A DNA stretch of 56,063 nt from Methanocorpusculum sp. (GCA_029987235.1 DALTWF010000008.1:1-56063), one strand, 5' to 3'; counted from the stretch's first letter, positions 1 to 8,760 are shown. Made by a program: numbers and translations. The notes: generated by a model from the letters alone, not told the origin.

Positions 1-330
1 TTCCGGCTTTGCTTCTTCTGCTGGTTTCTGCGGTTCAACTATTGCAGGTTCTTTTATTGTTTCCGGTTCCGGCTTTGTTTCGTTATGAGTCCCGATATTC
101 AGTTGTTTTAAGAGATTGTCGGCCGAATATTTATGTGCGTCAAAGACCGGCTTTTCTGGTTCCGGATTGGATGCGGGAATACTGACAGGAACTGACGCGG
201 TTTCTTTGACCTGTTCAGTGGTCTGATTATTTTCCGCGGTCTGTTTGCTGTTGTTTTCCTTTGTATCTTCTGTATCCTGCTTTTTCTTGCGGCCGAACAG
301 GATGGTTAAAAGGTTTCTCATAGGACTCAT
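1..330 (-). CDS. Hypothetical protein, N-terminal part only (runs off the left edge)
   Basis: An open minus-strand frame runs from an ATG at 330 (a second in-frame ATG is at 321) to base 1 without a stop, so at least 110 residues are visible and the C-terminus is missing. The start reads MSPMRNLLTILFGRKKK: a short hydrophobic stretch, then a basic patch. The rest is low-complexity and rich in E, P, K, Q, N and T (for example NPEPEKP and TKPEPETIKEP), as in a disordered linker. No domain can be recognised in the visible part. A TATA-like tract on the minus strand at about 350-362 lies 25-30 bp upstream of the start, which supports expression. It is divergent from the flavodoxin-like gene. The function cannot be called. 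Confidence 0.6.
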   Translation of the reverse strand, partial: MSPMRNLLTILFGRKKKQDTEDTKENNSKQTAENNQTTEQVKETASVPVSIPASNPEPEKPVFDAHKYSADNLLKQLNIGTHNETKPEPETIKEPAIVEPQKPAEEAKPE

Positions 331-452
331 CTATAAATATGCTACATATTATCTTTATATATATTAAGTCTTTGTAATTAAACGCCGGAAAAACAGGTCG
401 TCTCTGATATGCGGCAGAAATATTCAGATGTGCAAAATATCCCGGATACACA

Positions 453-463
453 CCCTTATATTC
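453..463 (+). promoter_or_regulatory. TATA-box-like promoter of the flavodoxin-like gene
   Basis: The sequence cttatattc lies about 27 bp upstream of the ATG at 486. This is the spacing expected for an archaeal TATA box on a leaderless or short-leader mRNA. There is no clear Shine-Dalgarno sequence before the ATG. Assigned by eye only. Confidence 0.4.
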
Positions 464-485
464 TTTAGAAAACAAACTAACCTGC

Positions 486-1076
486 ATGAGAAAAATAGTT
501 GCCCTTCTTGGAAGCGGAGTTGCAGAGGGGAATACTGAACGTCTCCTGCAGCAGGTTGTTTGCGGAGCGGAAGGAGCGGGATGTTTCGTTGAAACATTCT
601 GCATTCCGAAGATGAATATCTCTCCCTGTGTTCAGTCATACGGCTGTATGTTTGAAAACCGCTGCATGATTGATGACGATGCAAATACTATTATTCAGAA
701 ATTAAAGACCTGTGACGGAATTATTATCGCAAGTCCGATTATGACCTACGGCATCCCCGGCTCGCTTAAATGTTTCATGGACCGGTGCCAGGCATTTTAT
801 TTTGCCCAAAAAAATGGTGCGCCCCTTGTTAAACCTGAACTTGCAAAGAGACGGCGCACGCTTTTTATCAGCATATCCGGCATGGGCACCGGAGATGTTT
901 TTGACGGCGCAAAAGCAACCGTAAAAGCATGGTGCAGCATTGTTTCATCAGAGTACTTCGATGAACTTCTGCAAAACGATATGGATACTATCGGCAGAAT
1001 CGAAAATAAACCGGGATTATGCGAAACAGCATTTGAAAAAGGAAAAAAACTCGGGGAAGAACTTGCCCGCAGCTGA
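486..1076 (+). CDS. Flavodoxin-family NAD(P)H-dependent oxidoreductase / iron-sulfur flavoprotein-like
   Basis: This 196-residue protein has a flavodoxin-like fold. The N-terminal strand MRKIVALLGS is followed by the FMN-phosphate loop GSGVAEGNTERLL (residues 9-21). SPIMTYGIPGSLKCFMDRC (about residue 83 on) matches the SPIYxxxxPGxLKxFxDR flavin-binding segment of NADPH-dependent FMN reductases. Cysteines C48, C54 and C60 sit where iron-sulfur flavoproteins of methanogens carry their compact 4Fe-4S motif, but only three are seen and the spacing is C-x5-C-x5-C, so an Fe-S cluster is uncertain. Members of this family are soluble electron carriers or redox enzymes. Its end overlaps the likely start of the next gene, suggesting co-transcription. 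Confidence 0.8.
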   Translation: MRKIVALLGSGVAEGNTERLLQQVVCGAEGAGCFVETFCIPKMNISPCVQSYGCMFENRCMIDDDANTIIQKLKTCDGIIIASPIMTYGIPGSLKCFMDRCQAFYFAQKNGAPLVKPELAKRRRTLFISISGMGTGDVFDGAKATVKAWCSIVSSEYFDELLQNDMDTIGRIENKPGLCETAFEKGKKLGEELARS

Positions 1077-1770
1077 TGTAAACACCCGGATAAAATCAGA
1101 ATTACTGCGTCTTTCCGATACAAAGTTCTGCAAATTCAATCAGAAACTGCTGCCCGGTACCAAAAACGTTATGGGTGTACGTCTTCCTGCTCTGCGCGAA
1201 ATCGCAAAGGAACTTGCAAAAGGCGACTGGAAAACATATCTATCGCACGCATCAGACGATACCTTTGAAGAAATCATGCTGCAGGGGTTGACTATAGGTT
1301 ATGTCAAAGCCCCGGCTGAAGAAATGTTTTCTGCACTTCATGCCTTTATTCCGAAAATAGACAACTGGTCGGTCTGTGATTCGACCGCTGCAGGGCTGAA
1401 ACCTGCGAAAAAATATCCGCAGGAGTTTTGGAATTTCCTGATTCCTTATTTATCCGGCACGGAATTTGAAATCCGGTTTGCACTGGTTATGTTTTTAGAC
1501 CATTTTCTTGTACCGGAATATATTGATGCTGTTCTTGCAAAATCTGATTTCAACCCTGACGGTTATTATGCAAAAATGGCGCTTGCATGGCTTGTTTCAG
1601 TCTGTTACGTAAAATTCCCGGAAAAAACCGAACGGTTTTTGAAAAACTGTACTCTTGACGACTGGACCGTTGATAAATCGGTTCAGAAGATTAAAGAATC
1701 GTACCGCGTAAGCGATGAAGATAAAATCAGGCTGCAGAAAATGAAGCGTTATTTGAAACGCTCGTCATAA
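1063..1770 (+). CDS. DNA alkylation repair protein (AlkD-like HEAT-repeat family)
   Basis: Residues around VMGVRLPALREIAKEL, the motif IDNWSVCDS and the C-terminal run of paired helices match the COG4912 AlkD-like DNA glycosylase family, which removes N3- and N7-alkylated purines using HEAT-like repeats. The open frame reaches back to an ATG at 940, but that start would overlap the previous gene by 137 bp and add about 40 residues that do not resemble the family. A TTG at 1063, preceded by ggggaag, begins just before the conserved region and gives 235 residues; I prefer it, without certainty. The 3' end overlaps the convergent uppS gene by 22 bp. Confidence 0.75.
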   Translation: MPAADVNTRIKSELLRLSDTKFCKFNQKLLPGTKNVMGVRLPALREIAKELAKGDWKTYLSHASDDTFEEIMLQGLTIGYVKAPAEEMFSALHAFIPKIDNWSVCDSTAAGLKPAKKYPQEFWNFLIPYLSGTEFEIRFALVMFLDHFLVPEYIDAVLAKSDFNPDGYYAKMALAWLVSVCYVKFPEKTERFLKNCTLDDWTVDKSVQKIKESYRVSDEDKIRLQKMKRYLKRSS

Positions 1771-2504
1771 ACACGCAGTGCACGAATCAGGTCAACATAT
1801 CTGAATTCAGGCCAGGTGGGCGAGCAGAAACAGACTGCAGCTTCGTTTCCATTGGCAAGCCACGGAAGGAAATTGCTTGTTCTGCGGTCGTTTGCTGTTC
1901 TGATGATTAGATCAACCGGAGGCATGTCATGCTCAGGATACATTGCATTGGTAATGCATCCTGCCGTAATTTCATCTGCGGAAAGTTTTCCCTCGCGCAC
2001 ATCGCAGATTATGTGCCGTGCGGCCTCGGTAATCTCATTTCTGCCGCCATACGCAATGGCGATATGAATAAAATAATTGTCGTTTTTCTTTGTCGCGTTC
2101 TCGATTTTTTCTATGGACGAAAGAACCGATGCAGGAATTAAAGAACGGTCTCCGATTACCGATACATTGATTTTTTTGTCGGAAATCCGCTTGTCGGAAA
2201 GCATATCGGTGAATTTTTCAATAAACAGCTGCATCAGAGCCGTTACTTCGTCCGAACTCCGCTGGAAGTTTTCCGTGGAAAAAGCGTACAAAGTAACGTG
2301 TTTTATCCCGATCTGCCCCATCCAGTCGATTACTTTGAGTGTTGTGTCTGCCCCGACTCTGTGGCCTTCTGCCGTACTGATGTCGTGAGCTTTTGCATAG
2401 CGGCGGTTTCCGTCCTGAATTACTGCAATATGGTTTGGAATATGCTTTAATCCGGCTAAAAGATGCTGGGAATAAACATCCTCCGCTATGCTTCGAAGGC
2501 TCAT
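1749..2504 (-). CDS. uppS: Isoprenyl (undecaprenyl-type) diphosphate synthase, cis-prenyltransferase
   Basis: This 251-residue cis-prenyltransferase condenses isopentenyl diphosphate onto an allylic primer; in archaea it makes the polyprenyl carrier lipid for glycosylation. The active-site region is HIAVIQDGNRRYAK (catalytic Asp about 31, followed by GNR). The C-terminal pyrophosphate-binding segment is RTANDRRTSNFLPW, followed by WPEFRYVD, matching the family RTxGExRxSNFLxW...WPDF signature. Length is normal. It is the last gene of a minus-strand operon: its start overlaps the end of the radical SAM gene by 4 bp, and lysK lies upstream. Confidence 0.92.
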   Translation of the reverse strand: MSLRSIAEDVYSQHLLAGLKHIPNHIAVIQDGNRRYAKAHDISTAEGHRVGADTTLKVIDWMGQIGIKHVTLYAFSTENFQRSSDEVTALMQLFIEKFTDMLSDKRISDKKINVSVIGDRSLIPASVLSSIEKIENATKKNDNYFIHIAIAYGGRNEITEAARHIICDVREGKLSADEITAGCITNAMYPEHDMPPVDLIIRTANDRRTSNFLPWLANGNEAAVCFCSPTWPEFRYVDLIRALRVYDERFK

Positions 2505-3505
2505 TGGGGAATAACCTCGACAATCATCCCGTCGTTTGGGTACCGTTCGATAATGTTGCGTTCGCCGCCGAATTTTTTGGGGATTTTGCGCATCTGCTGC
2601 CAGTCAAGTTCAATCGTGCCGTTCTGCATTTCCTCATAAAAACTTCCCGGTTTCATCAGCGATAAAATCATTTCCAGGTCGTTTCCGGGGTCCATGGAGC
2701 CGTACATAATTGTTCCGTCATCGGTAATCATGTCAAACGGACGTGCCGAGTTCATGGCGATTCTTTTCAGTCTTTCGCGCAGCTGAACCGAGTCTTTGAA
2801 GGTTGACGTGCAGTAATGCACTTTCGGATGACCGTTGATTTCACCTGCCCACTTTGTTGAGCCCTTGATTGCATTGCAAAGCGGGTTTTCCGGCTCAAGT
2901 TTGCGCTCACGCATATGTTCTGCGTTTGCATCCCCCCATTCCAACTGGTTGATGTTGAAAAAGTCAACCATGTCAAGCACCGGGAAAAAGTGACGCAACC
3001 CCTGAAGCGACGGGACCTCAAATCCGACGTCAAACCCGAGTTTTTTTGCATCCTTTATCGACTGAATATAAGGGGACTCCAGAATCTGCGGCCAGATTTC
3101 ATGGGGCGGATGCATACGGATTTCATCGACACAGCCCTGAAGGGCTGCAAGGTCTTCAATCGTCGGAGCATGACCGGTATACAGGTGAATCTGGTGTTCT
3201 TTTCCAAACTCCTTTTTGAGCGCGGTACAGAACTCAACGACACGTTCGAGTTCAAGCAGCGGCTCTCCGCCGGTAACGCCGGTACCAAGGGCATCCATGA
3301 TATGTGCCTCATCGATTGCTTCTTTTGGAGTTGTGACCTTGCGGTCGTTTGCAAAGATTACATCAACATCTTTGCGCTCTTCCGAAAGCGGGCAGTACCA
3401 GCAGTCGCGGTCGCAGCGTCCGGTAATAAAAAGGACAAGTTTTGCTCCCTGATAGCAGAGTTTGCAGCCCTCAGAGAGATTTTTCGGCAGTTTGATTTTT
3501 GCCAT
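2501..3505 (-). CDS. Radical SAM protein (archaeal COG2108-like)
   Basis: This 334-residue protein has a radical SAM core. The cluster motif is CDRDCWYC (C31, C35, C38; the CX3CX2C pattern that ligates the 4Fe-4S cluster) and the SAM-binding motif is GVTGGEPLLE. An extra N-terminal pair C14/C17 (GCKLCYQG) may bind metal. The C-terminal half has no recognisable auxiliary cluster. It resembles a conserved archaeal group annotated only as Fe-S oxidoreductase or pyruvate-formate-lyase-activating-like; the substrate is unknown. It starts one base after the lysK stop and overlaps uppS by 4 bp, so it is almost certainly translated from one lysK-rSAM-uppS message. Confidence 0.85.
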   Translation of the reverse strand: MAKIKLPKNLSEGCKLCYQGAKLVLFITGRCDRDCWYCPLSEERKDVDVIFANDRKVTTPKEAIDEAHIMDALGTGVTGGEPLLELERVVEFCTALKKEFGKEHQIHLYTGHAPTIEDLAALQGCVDEIRMHPPHEIWPQILESPYIQSIKDAKKLGFDVGFEVPSLQGLRHFFPVLDMVDFFNINQLEWGDANAEHMRERKLEPENPLCNAIKGSTKWAGEINGHPKVHYCTSTFKDSVQLRERLKRIAMNSARPFDMITDDGTIMYGSMDPGNDLEMILSLMKPGSFYEEMQNGTIELDWQQMRKIPKKFGGERNIIERYPNDGMIVEVIPQ

Positions 3506-3506
3506 G

Positions 3507-5021
3507 TTACATTGTCATTTCAAGCAGGCGTTTGATAGACTCCTCGCGACCGAGTGCTTCAAGGAACCAGCCGAGTCTCGGACCGCGGTCGGCTCCAAGG
3601 AATGCACGGTAAATGCCGGTGAAAAGTTCTTTTCCGGAAACACCTGCGGCGGTTGCCGCATCATAAACCGCGTTGTGCAGCACATCTGCGGTCCATTCCT
3701 TGTCGGTAACGAGTTTTACATAGTTGAAGACTGCTTTTTTCACGCTTTCGGATTCCGCACGTGCAACAGCCGGTAATTCTTCTGCAACAGCGAATTTTGC
3801 ATCGTCAGGTGCATAGCGTTCAAGCCAGGTCTTTGCACGGTGTGCCTGGTCAAGAACTGCTGCCTTGTCAACGATTTCATAACCGCTGCGTTTCAGAATG
3901 TCAAAGACCGCTTCGTCGTTTCTTGCAATCTGAACAACCGTTATCATGTGGCGGAACGGAATCGTGGTCTGCGGGGAGTTAATCTTTGATAACTCGAGTT
4001 CACGGGAATCGCCGAGTTTGACTGCTCTGTCATAGTCATCGATTAATTTCAATAGTCCCATTCCCGGGTCGAATGCAATCGTCTTGTCCGGCTTGGTTCT
4101 TGCAATTAAGTAGCGGAGCACCTCAGGCGGAACAATGTCAAGCATGTCGCGGATGGTTAAGACAACACCCTTGGATGAGTGCATTTCGCCCTTGCCTTTT
4201 AAGGAAATCCACTCATAAGTTACTGGTACCGGCGCATGGTAGCCGAAGATTTTGTCGGTGATGATTTTTCCGGTGTCGTAAGAACCTCCCGGTGATGCAT
4301 GGTCTTTTCCAAACGGCTCAACCGTTACACCGTGTGCTGCCCAGCGCATCGGCCAGTCGACACGCCAGACTAATTTTCCTTCGCCTTTTGAATAGTCGGA
4401 TACACCTTCGTGTCCGCATGAGCAGCGGTAGGTAACCTTATGGTTTTCAATGTCGTGGGATAGAATTGTAGCACGGGAAATCTGTCCGCATTTCTCGCAG
4501 ATTGGATAATACGGAGTCCAGCCTTCCTCAAGGGTTCTGCCGGAGACGTCTTCGAGGATTTTCTTAATCTCTTCTGCGTGGATTAATGCCTGGCAGATGG
4601 ATTCGGTGAATTTGCCGCTGCGGTATGCTTCAGACGTTCTGATAACTCTCGGGTGGATGTCAAGTTCCTCGATTGCTGAAAGGAACGGCTCAAGGAAGTG
4701 TTCCGCATAGCTCTTGTGTTTTCCGCAGGGACACGGGATATCACAGACCGGCCAGCCGATATATTTCTGGTATTCATCGGGCAGGAACGGATAGACTTTT
4801 CGAAGAGGGTCAAAATCGTCAGCGATGTAGACCAGTTCGGCCTCGGTTCCTTTTTTCAGGAGGGCCTTGTAAATCATATCACCGGTCATAACCTCACGCA
4901 TATTTCCGAGATGAATCGGACCAGACGGAGTAATTCCGGTTGCGACAAGCTGTCTTCCTTCCGGTACCTGGGCGGCTTTTGCATCAGCCCAGTGGATTAT
5001 TTCACGTGGTTTTTCGTCCAT
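3507..5021 (-). CDS. lysS: Class I lysyl-tRNA synthetase
   Basis: This 504-residue enzyme charges tRNA-Lys with lysine using the class I Rossmann-type catalytic core found in most archaea instead of the class II enzyme. The HIGH-type motif is PSGPIHLGN (about residues 33-41). The KMSKS-type loop is MHSSKG (about residue 286). Two Cys clusters in the middle (CEKCGQ and CSCGH) are zinc-ribbon-like. The C-terminal helical domain carries the anticodon-binding function in this family. Some archaea also have class II LysRS; none is seen here. It is the first gene of a minus-strand operon with a radical SAM protein and uppS. Confidence 0.95.
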   Translation of the reverse strand: MDEKPREIIHWADAKAAQVPEGRQLVATGITPSGPIHLGNMREVMTGDMIYKALLKKGTEAELVYIADDFDPLRKVYPFLPDEYQKYIGWPVCDIPCPCGKHKSYAEHFLEPFLSAIEELDIHPRVIRTSEAYRSGKFTESICQALIHAEEIKKILEDVSGRTLEEGWTPYYPICEKCGQISRATILSHDIENHKVTYRCSCGHEGVSDYSKGEGKLVWRVDWPMRWAAHGVTVEPFGKDHASPGGSYDTGKIITDKIFGYHAPVPVTYEWISLKGKGEMHSSKGVVLTIRDMLDIVPPEVLRYLIARTKPDKTIAFDPGMGLLKLIDDYDRAVKLGDSRELELSKINSPQTTIPFRHMITVVQIARNDEAVFDILKRSGYEIVDKAAVLDQAHRAKTWLERYAPDDAKFAVAEELPAVARAESESVKKAVFNYVKLVTDKEWTADVLHNAVYDAATAAGVSGKELFTGIYRAFLGADRGPRLGWFLEALGREESIKRLLEMTM

Positions 5022-5090
5022 AGATATTGCTATACTTATGGGTTGTGAAAGATGATAATAGATACGTATTGAAGGAGGGTAAAAAAGAGG

Positions 5091-5768
5091 TCAGAGTATG
5101 CTTCTGCACGGCTCGCGCGGACCGATTATGAGATGGTCCAAAAGGGTTATTCCAAGAAGTTCTCCCGCCTGTTTGATTCGTTCGGTAATCAAAACATCCT
5201 GCGGTGACGGAGTAAGATTTCCTGACGGGTGGTTATGGATAAGAATGATTGATGCGGCACGGTCTTCGATTGCCGGGGCAAATACCTCGCGCGGGTGAAT
5301 CTGCGACTGGTTTACCGTTCCGCGGGTAATCGGATGAACTCTGATTACCTCGTTTGCCCCCGAAAGAGTGGCAACGATAACATTTTCCTGATTGTCAAAG
5401 CGGTACTGACCGAGGAAAGGCAGAATATCATCGGTGGAATGCAGAACTGCACGCCGCTCGTCTTCCGGGGGAAACCGCCTTGCAAGTTCAAGCGCTGCAA
5501 GAATGACGCATGCTTTTGCAGGACCCACGCCTTTTACCCCGGTGTTTTTCTTTTCGTTATAGACAAGGTGGTCTTTTGAGGTTTTGTAGGCATGTTCCAT
5601 TAAAACCTCGCCGATATAGCCGCCGAGTTTTATGGCATCACACTCCTGCGTTCCGCTGCCGATTAAAATAGCAATCAGCTCTTCCAGACGCAGGCGTTTT
5701 GCATTGCCTTCTTTTAAGAGTTTTTCACGCGGCTTGTCCTCGTCTGCCAGTTCTGCAAGTAATCGCAT
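5091..5768 (-). CDS. radC: RadC-family JAMM/MPN+ domain protein
   Basis: This 225-residue protein has the RadC architecture: an N-terminal helix-hairpin-helix part (LIAILIGSGTQ, then GVKGVGPAKACVILAALELA) and a C-terminal JAB/MPN metalloprotease-like domain with the zinc motif HNHPSGNLTPSPQD. The family was once called a DNA repair protein, but its role is unsettled. Metal ligands are intact (two His and the Asp). It is a single gene, divergent from rubrerythrin, with a gap of about 70 bp to lysS. Rare in archaea compared with bacteria, which hints at an old transfer (inference). Confidence 0.9.
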   Translation of the reverse strand: MRLLAELADEDKPREKLLKEGNAKRLRLEELIAILIGSGTQECDAIKLGGYIGEVLMEHAYKTSKDHLVYNEKKNTGVKGVGPAKACVILAALELARRFPPEDERRAVLHSTDDILPFLGQYRFDNQENVIVATLSGANEVIRVHPITRGTVNQSQIHPREVFAPAIEDRAASIILIHNHPSGNLTPSPQDVLITERIKQAGELLGITLLDHLIIGPREPCRSIL

Positions 5769-5815
5769 ATACTAAGAATAGAATATGCAAACAGATAAAT
5801 TTACCTCATAAAAAA

Positions 5816-5826
5816 CCTTTATCTAA
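5816..5826 (+). promoter_or_regulatory. TATA-like promoter element of rubrerythrin
   Basis: A run cctttatcta lies about 30 bp before the ATG at 5852, within a generally A/T-rich stretch (gaatataatataatagg) that offers alternative boxes. No strong Shine-Dalgarno is present next to the ATG. Placed by eye. Confidence 0.35.
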
Positions 5827-5851
5827 ATCGGAATATAATATAATAGGTACT

Positions 5852-6352
5852 ATGAACACACAGGATTGTATTGCAGGCGCCTTTGCAGGCGAGTCACAGG
5901 CAAGAAACAAGTACAAGGCATTTGCCGAGGCAGCAGAAGATGAAGGATTCCCGCACGTTGCAAAACTCTTCCGTGCAGGGTCTCTTGCAGAAGAAATCCA
6001 CGCACGCAGACTTATGAGGGTCGGCGGCTACATCGGAAACACCGCAGCAAACCTCAAGGCAGGTTTTGACGGCGAGACCGAGGAGTACACCAAGATGTAC
6101 CCTGGATTCATCGAGGTTGCAGCCAAGGAAGGCAGACAGGATGCACTTATCACTTTCAACCATGCAAAACTCGCAGAAGAAGACCATGCAAAACTCTATG
6201 CAGCAGCAATTGAGGCTGTAAAAGCAGGAAAAGACATTGACGCAAAGACTGTTTACTTATGTCCGGTCTGCGGCAACATTGAAATCAACAAGACCTCCGA
6301 CAAGTGCCCTATCTGTGGTATCCCCGGAGCATCTTTCAAGATTGTCGAGTAA
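5852..6352 (+). CDS. rbr: Rubrerythrin
   Basis: This 166-residue protein has a four-helix ferritin-like diiron domain followed by a rubredoxin-like domain. Iron ligands appear in FAGESQARNKY (first helix), LAEEIHARRL (ExxH), and LAEEDHAKLY (ExxH). The C-terminal CPVCGNIEI...CPICGIPG gives the four Cys ligands of the rubredoxin-type iron. Rubrerythrins reduce hydrogen peroxide in anaerobes, protecting oxygen-sensitive enzymes in the cytosol. The open frame extends upstream to 5699, but the conserved MNTQDCIAGAFAGES start at 5852 fits family members. Expected to be oxidative-stress related; no operator was recognised. Confidence 0.95.
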   Translation: MNTQDCIAGAFAGESQARNKYKAFAEAAEDEGFPHVAKLFRAGSLAEEIHARRLMRVGGYIGNTAANLKAGFDGETEEYTKMYPGFIEVAAKEGRQDALITFNHAKLAEEDHAKLYAAAIEAVKAGKDIDAKTVYLCPVCGNIEINKTSDKCPICGIPGASFKIVE

Positions 6353-6416
6353 GACAATCCAATTTTTCTCTTCTCTTTCACGTACTATTATATTCTTTCA
6401 ATACCTATGTATTGTT

Positions 6417-7235
6417 ATGGTAATTCATTTCGGTGAAAACATTGACGCATCTATCCAGTATGCAAACACTGCATTAAAAGGATTCGGCAACTGGTTTATC
6501 CTAATTCTCTTAAACACTCTGATGTTTATAGGTGTCATGGCTGTCTGCGTTGGTACTGTATTCATGATTCTGGGCGGACTGTCCCAGTCATTTGACAATC
6601 CAAGCACTGATTTTCAGACATGGGCGATTCTTTTCGGTACAGGGGGTTCGGCACTTCTTCTTGGTCTGATTATTGTACTTATAATGGGTATTCTGCTTAT
6701 GGGACTTCAGATTCGCGTCTTCCGCGGCGGCGAACTGAATTTTGCAAATTTCGGTCGGTTTCTGCGTGACGGTTTCTTCGGATTTGTTATCGCGTTCCTT
6801 TACATGGTTCCCTACATTCTGGTAACTATTCTTACAGCACTCGGTCCGGTTGCAAATCCTGTCTATTTCATTTTCGTCTGTGTAATTATTCCGACGCTGA
6901 TTATTATTGCATCCCTGCTCTTTGAACTGACTGCTCTGGTGCATTTTGCAAAGAACGGCACGTTTGCTTCGGCATTTCAGTTTAAGGAAATCTATGAAAT
7001 CATTCTGAAAATAGGTGTTCTTCGCTATATCGGCAATCTCTGTCTTATCGGTCTGATTATCTTTGCTGTTGAAATGATTCTGGTGCTGATTCCGTTTGCA
7101 GGTATGCTGTTATTCCCGGTTGTTTTAGGATTTATCCTGCTTGTTCAGTCGCGTTTTATTGCAAATATGTATGAAACAGCACTTGAAGAACCTGCAGGTA
7201 ATGAAACCGTGCCGGAAGAAGCAGCAGCCGAATAA
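6417..7235 (+). CDS. DUF4013-type multi-spanning membrane protein
   Basis: This 272-residue protein has about five or six hydrophobic segments (for example LNTLMFIGVMAVCVGTV, LLLGLIIVLIMGILLMGLQI, FGFVIAFLYMVPYILV, VYFIFVCVIIPTLIIIASLL and a C-terminal pair) and an acidic cytoplasmic tail ending in EEAAAE. The pattern and the RVFRGGELNFANFGRFLRDGF segment fit the DUF4013 family common in methanogens, whose function is unknown. The start at 6417 (MVIHFGENIDASIQYA) is chosen because the longer frame overlaps rubrerythrin. No neighbour suggests a substrate. Confidence 0.75.
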   Translation: MVIHFGENIDASIQYANTALKGFGNWFILILLNTLMFIGVMAVCVGTVFMILGGLSQSFDNPSTDFQTWAILFGTGGSALLLGLIIVLIMGILLMGLQIRVFRGGELNFANFGRFLRDGFFGFVIAFLYMVPYILVTILTALGPVANPVYFIFVCVIIPTLIIIASLLFELTALVHFAKNGTFASAFQFKEIYEIILKIGVLRYIGNLCLIGLIIFAVEMILVLIPFAGMLLFPVVLGFILLVQSRFIANMYETALEEPAGNETVPEEAAAE

Positions 7236-7251
7236 AAAAATATTTTTATAC

Positions 7252-7857
7252 TTACTTTTTCACTGCAATAATGCAGGCATGGTCAAGATGATACGGGTTG
7301 AGCCAGACAGATTTTTCGACGGTAAATCCGTCTGCTTCAAGTTCTGCGCAGGAATCCGCAAAAACCTCTTCGGGCGATTTTCTGATATCAACCGACCTTG
7401 TTTTCAGCATCAGAAGAAGCCGTCCGCCTTTTTTCAGGAACGGAAGATGTTTGCAGGCGATTTTTGCCTGGGCAGGCTGGGCTACGTCCTGATAGAGCAG
7501 GTCGCATTCTTCTAAAACTGCCGCATATTCCTGCGGTTGTGTTGCATCGCCGTAAATCGGGATGATATTTTTTCGCCGTACGGCTACGGCAAGCAGGTCC
7601 TGCATCGGGCGGGGGGCGAATTCCACTGCATACACGCAGTCCGTATAGTCTGCGACATGGGATACTGTTGTGCCGTTTGCGGCCCCTAAATAGAGTACTT
7701 TATCTGATTTGGCAAGTTCTGCGGACGTGCGGTCAAGATACCACAGGGCCGCAAGTTTACTCCTGTATGGGTCCCAGACGCGATAGTCGCCGAGCATTTT
7801 TTCGCCGTACACGCCCCCTTTGCCGGGGGATACAAGGGTTCCGTTTACGTCAATCAT
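7252..7857 (-). CDS. flpA: Fibrillarin-like rRNA/tRNA 2'-O-methyltransferase
   Basis: This 201-residue protein is the catalytic subunit of archaeal C/D-box RNPs, methylating 2'-hydroxyls of rRNA and tRNA from SAM. The SAM loop is LYLGAANGTTVSHVAD, followed by the acidic strand end VYAVEFAPR. The catalytic region contains DLLYQDVAQPAQA and LMLKTRSVD. Its start overlaps the Nop5 gene by 4 bp in the order nop5-flpA, the usual archaeal arrangement. The N-terminal extension is shorter than in some homologues, but all catalytic elements are present. Confidence 0.95.
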   Translation of the reverse strand: MIDVNGTLVSPGKGGVYGEKMLGDYRVWDPYRSKLAALWYLDRTSAELAKSDKVLYLGAANGTTVSHVADYTDCVYAVEFAPRPMQDLLAVAVRRKNIIPIYGDATQPQEYAAVLEECDLLYQDVAQPAQAKIACKHLPFLKKGGRLLLMLKTRSVDIRKSPEEVFADSCAELEADGFTVEKSVWLNPYHLDHACIIAVKK

Positions 7858-8684
7858 TTTTCACCTCCGCACGCGGCGTCAATTTTTGCATTGGCATCCG
7901 CAATGAATTTCTCGTCAAGGACCCCGCGGTATAAATCAAGGCGGGCGGCTATTGCAAGTTTTGCGGCAAGAAGGCGTGCTGTTTTTCCCCGGACTTCTTT
8001 TGGTGCGTTGTGCACTCTTCGGTGCTGGAAAATAATGCCATGTTTCGGCGAGGTTGAGCCGGTTCTGATGTGCGAAAAGAGTGCAGATTCAGCACCTAAG
8101 ACCTGAATGGACGAGCTTGCACGCCGTGAGAGTTCTTCAAGCCCTCCCGCCCGTGACACGATTCTTGCAGCAACAAGTCCTCCGACGAGGACAGACATGT
8201 TGGGCAGAACCGAGTCTGCCTCGTGGGATACTTCTTTCATCATGGCAAGGCGTGTTTCGGAAAGCGACTGGATTTCGCGTGCGGCCCGTTTCATTGAAGG
8301 ATTGTCGGATTTGGCAAGTGTCTGCAAAAGCCGTGCCGGATTTGACCTGGTATATTTCCGGGAGTAGGAAGGCGTGGTTGACGAATACCACTCGGTTATT
8401 CTTTCGGTCAGGAGATTGATGACATTATCTATTTCATCAAGCATGCGAACCATTTGCAAAAGGGCGTTGTCTTTGCGGGAAAGTGATGCAGAGATGCCTT
8501 CTTCTGCCATTTTCATAGTAATACTGCGCAGCGCCTGCAGATATTCCATGCGGTCGGAAACAAGACCTGCTGCTTTGACTTCACGCCAGTCGCAGAGTGT
8601 TTCGGGGATTTTTTTGGCATCTATGCGGGATTTTGCGTCTTCGTATTGTATTGAGATGTGGTTTGGCTCGCCGTACCAGTTCAT
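7854..8684 (-). CDS. nop5: Nop5/Nop56-58 family C/D-box RNP scaffold protein (short form)
   Basis: The C-terminal Nop domain is clear: SVLVGGLVAARIVSRAGG, then SSSIQVLGAESALFSH and GIIFQHRRVHNAPKEVRGKTARLLAAKL, the kink-turn RNA/L7Ae-binding signature. A coiled-coil-like helical region precedes it (about residues 55-110). At 276 residues it is clearly shorter than typical archaeal Nop5 (about 350-420): the N-terminal fibrillarin-binding domain is reduced and the charged C-terminal tail is absent. It forms a two-gene operon with flpA. Confidence 0.9.
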   Translation of the reverse strand: MNWYGEPNHISIQYEDAKSRIDAKKIPETLCDWREVKAAGLVSDRMEYLQALRSITMKMAEEGISASLSRKDNALLQMVRMLDEIDNVINLLTERITEWYSSTTPSYSRKYTRSNPARLLQTLAKSDNPSMKRAAREIQSLSETRLAMMKEVSHEADSVLPNMSVLVGGLVAARIVSRAGGLEELSRRASSSIQVLGAESALFSHIRTGSTSPKHGIIFQHRRVHNAPKEVRGKTARLLAAKLAIAARLDLYRGVLDEKFIADANAKIDAACGGEK

Positions 8685-8707
8685 GCTTTATGTATTTGGT
8701 GTGATGG

Positions 8708-8719
8708 GGGATATAAGTT
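8708..8719 (-). promoter_or_regulatory. TATA box of the nop5-flpA operon
   Basis: On the minus strand the sequence aacttatatccc lies about 28 bp upstream of the nop5 ATG at 8684, the spacing expected for a leaderless archaeal promoter. Confidence 0.5.
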
Positions 8720-8760
8720 ACACCGGCAAAGAATTAAAATACGAGCGCTAATAATTAGGT

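Noticed and set aside
940..1062. ATG start at 940 for the AlkD-like gene
   Set aside because: It would overlap the previous gene by 137 bp, and the added residues do not resemble the family; TTG at 1063 is preferred.
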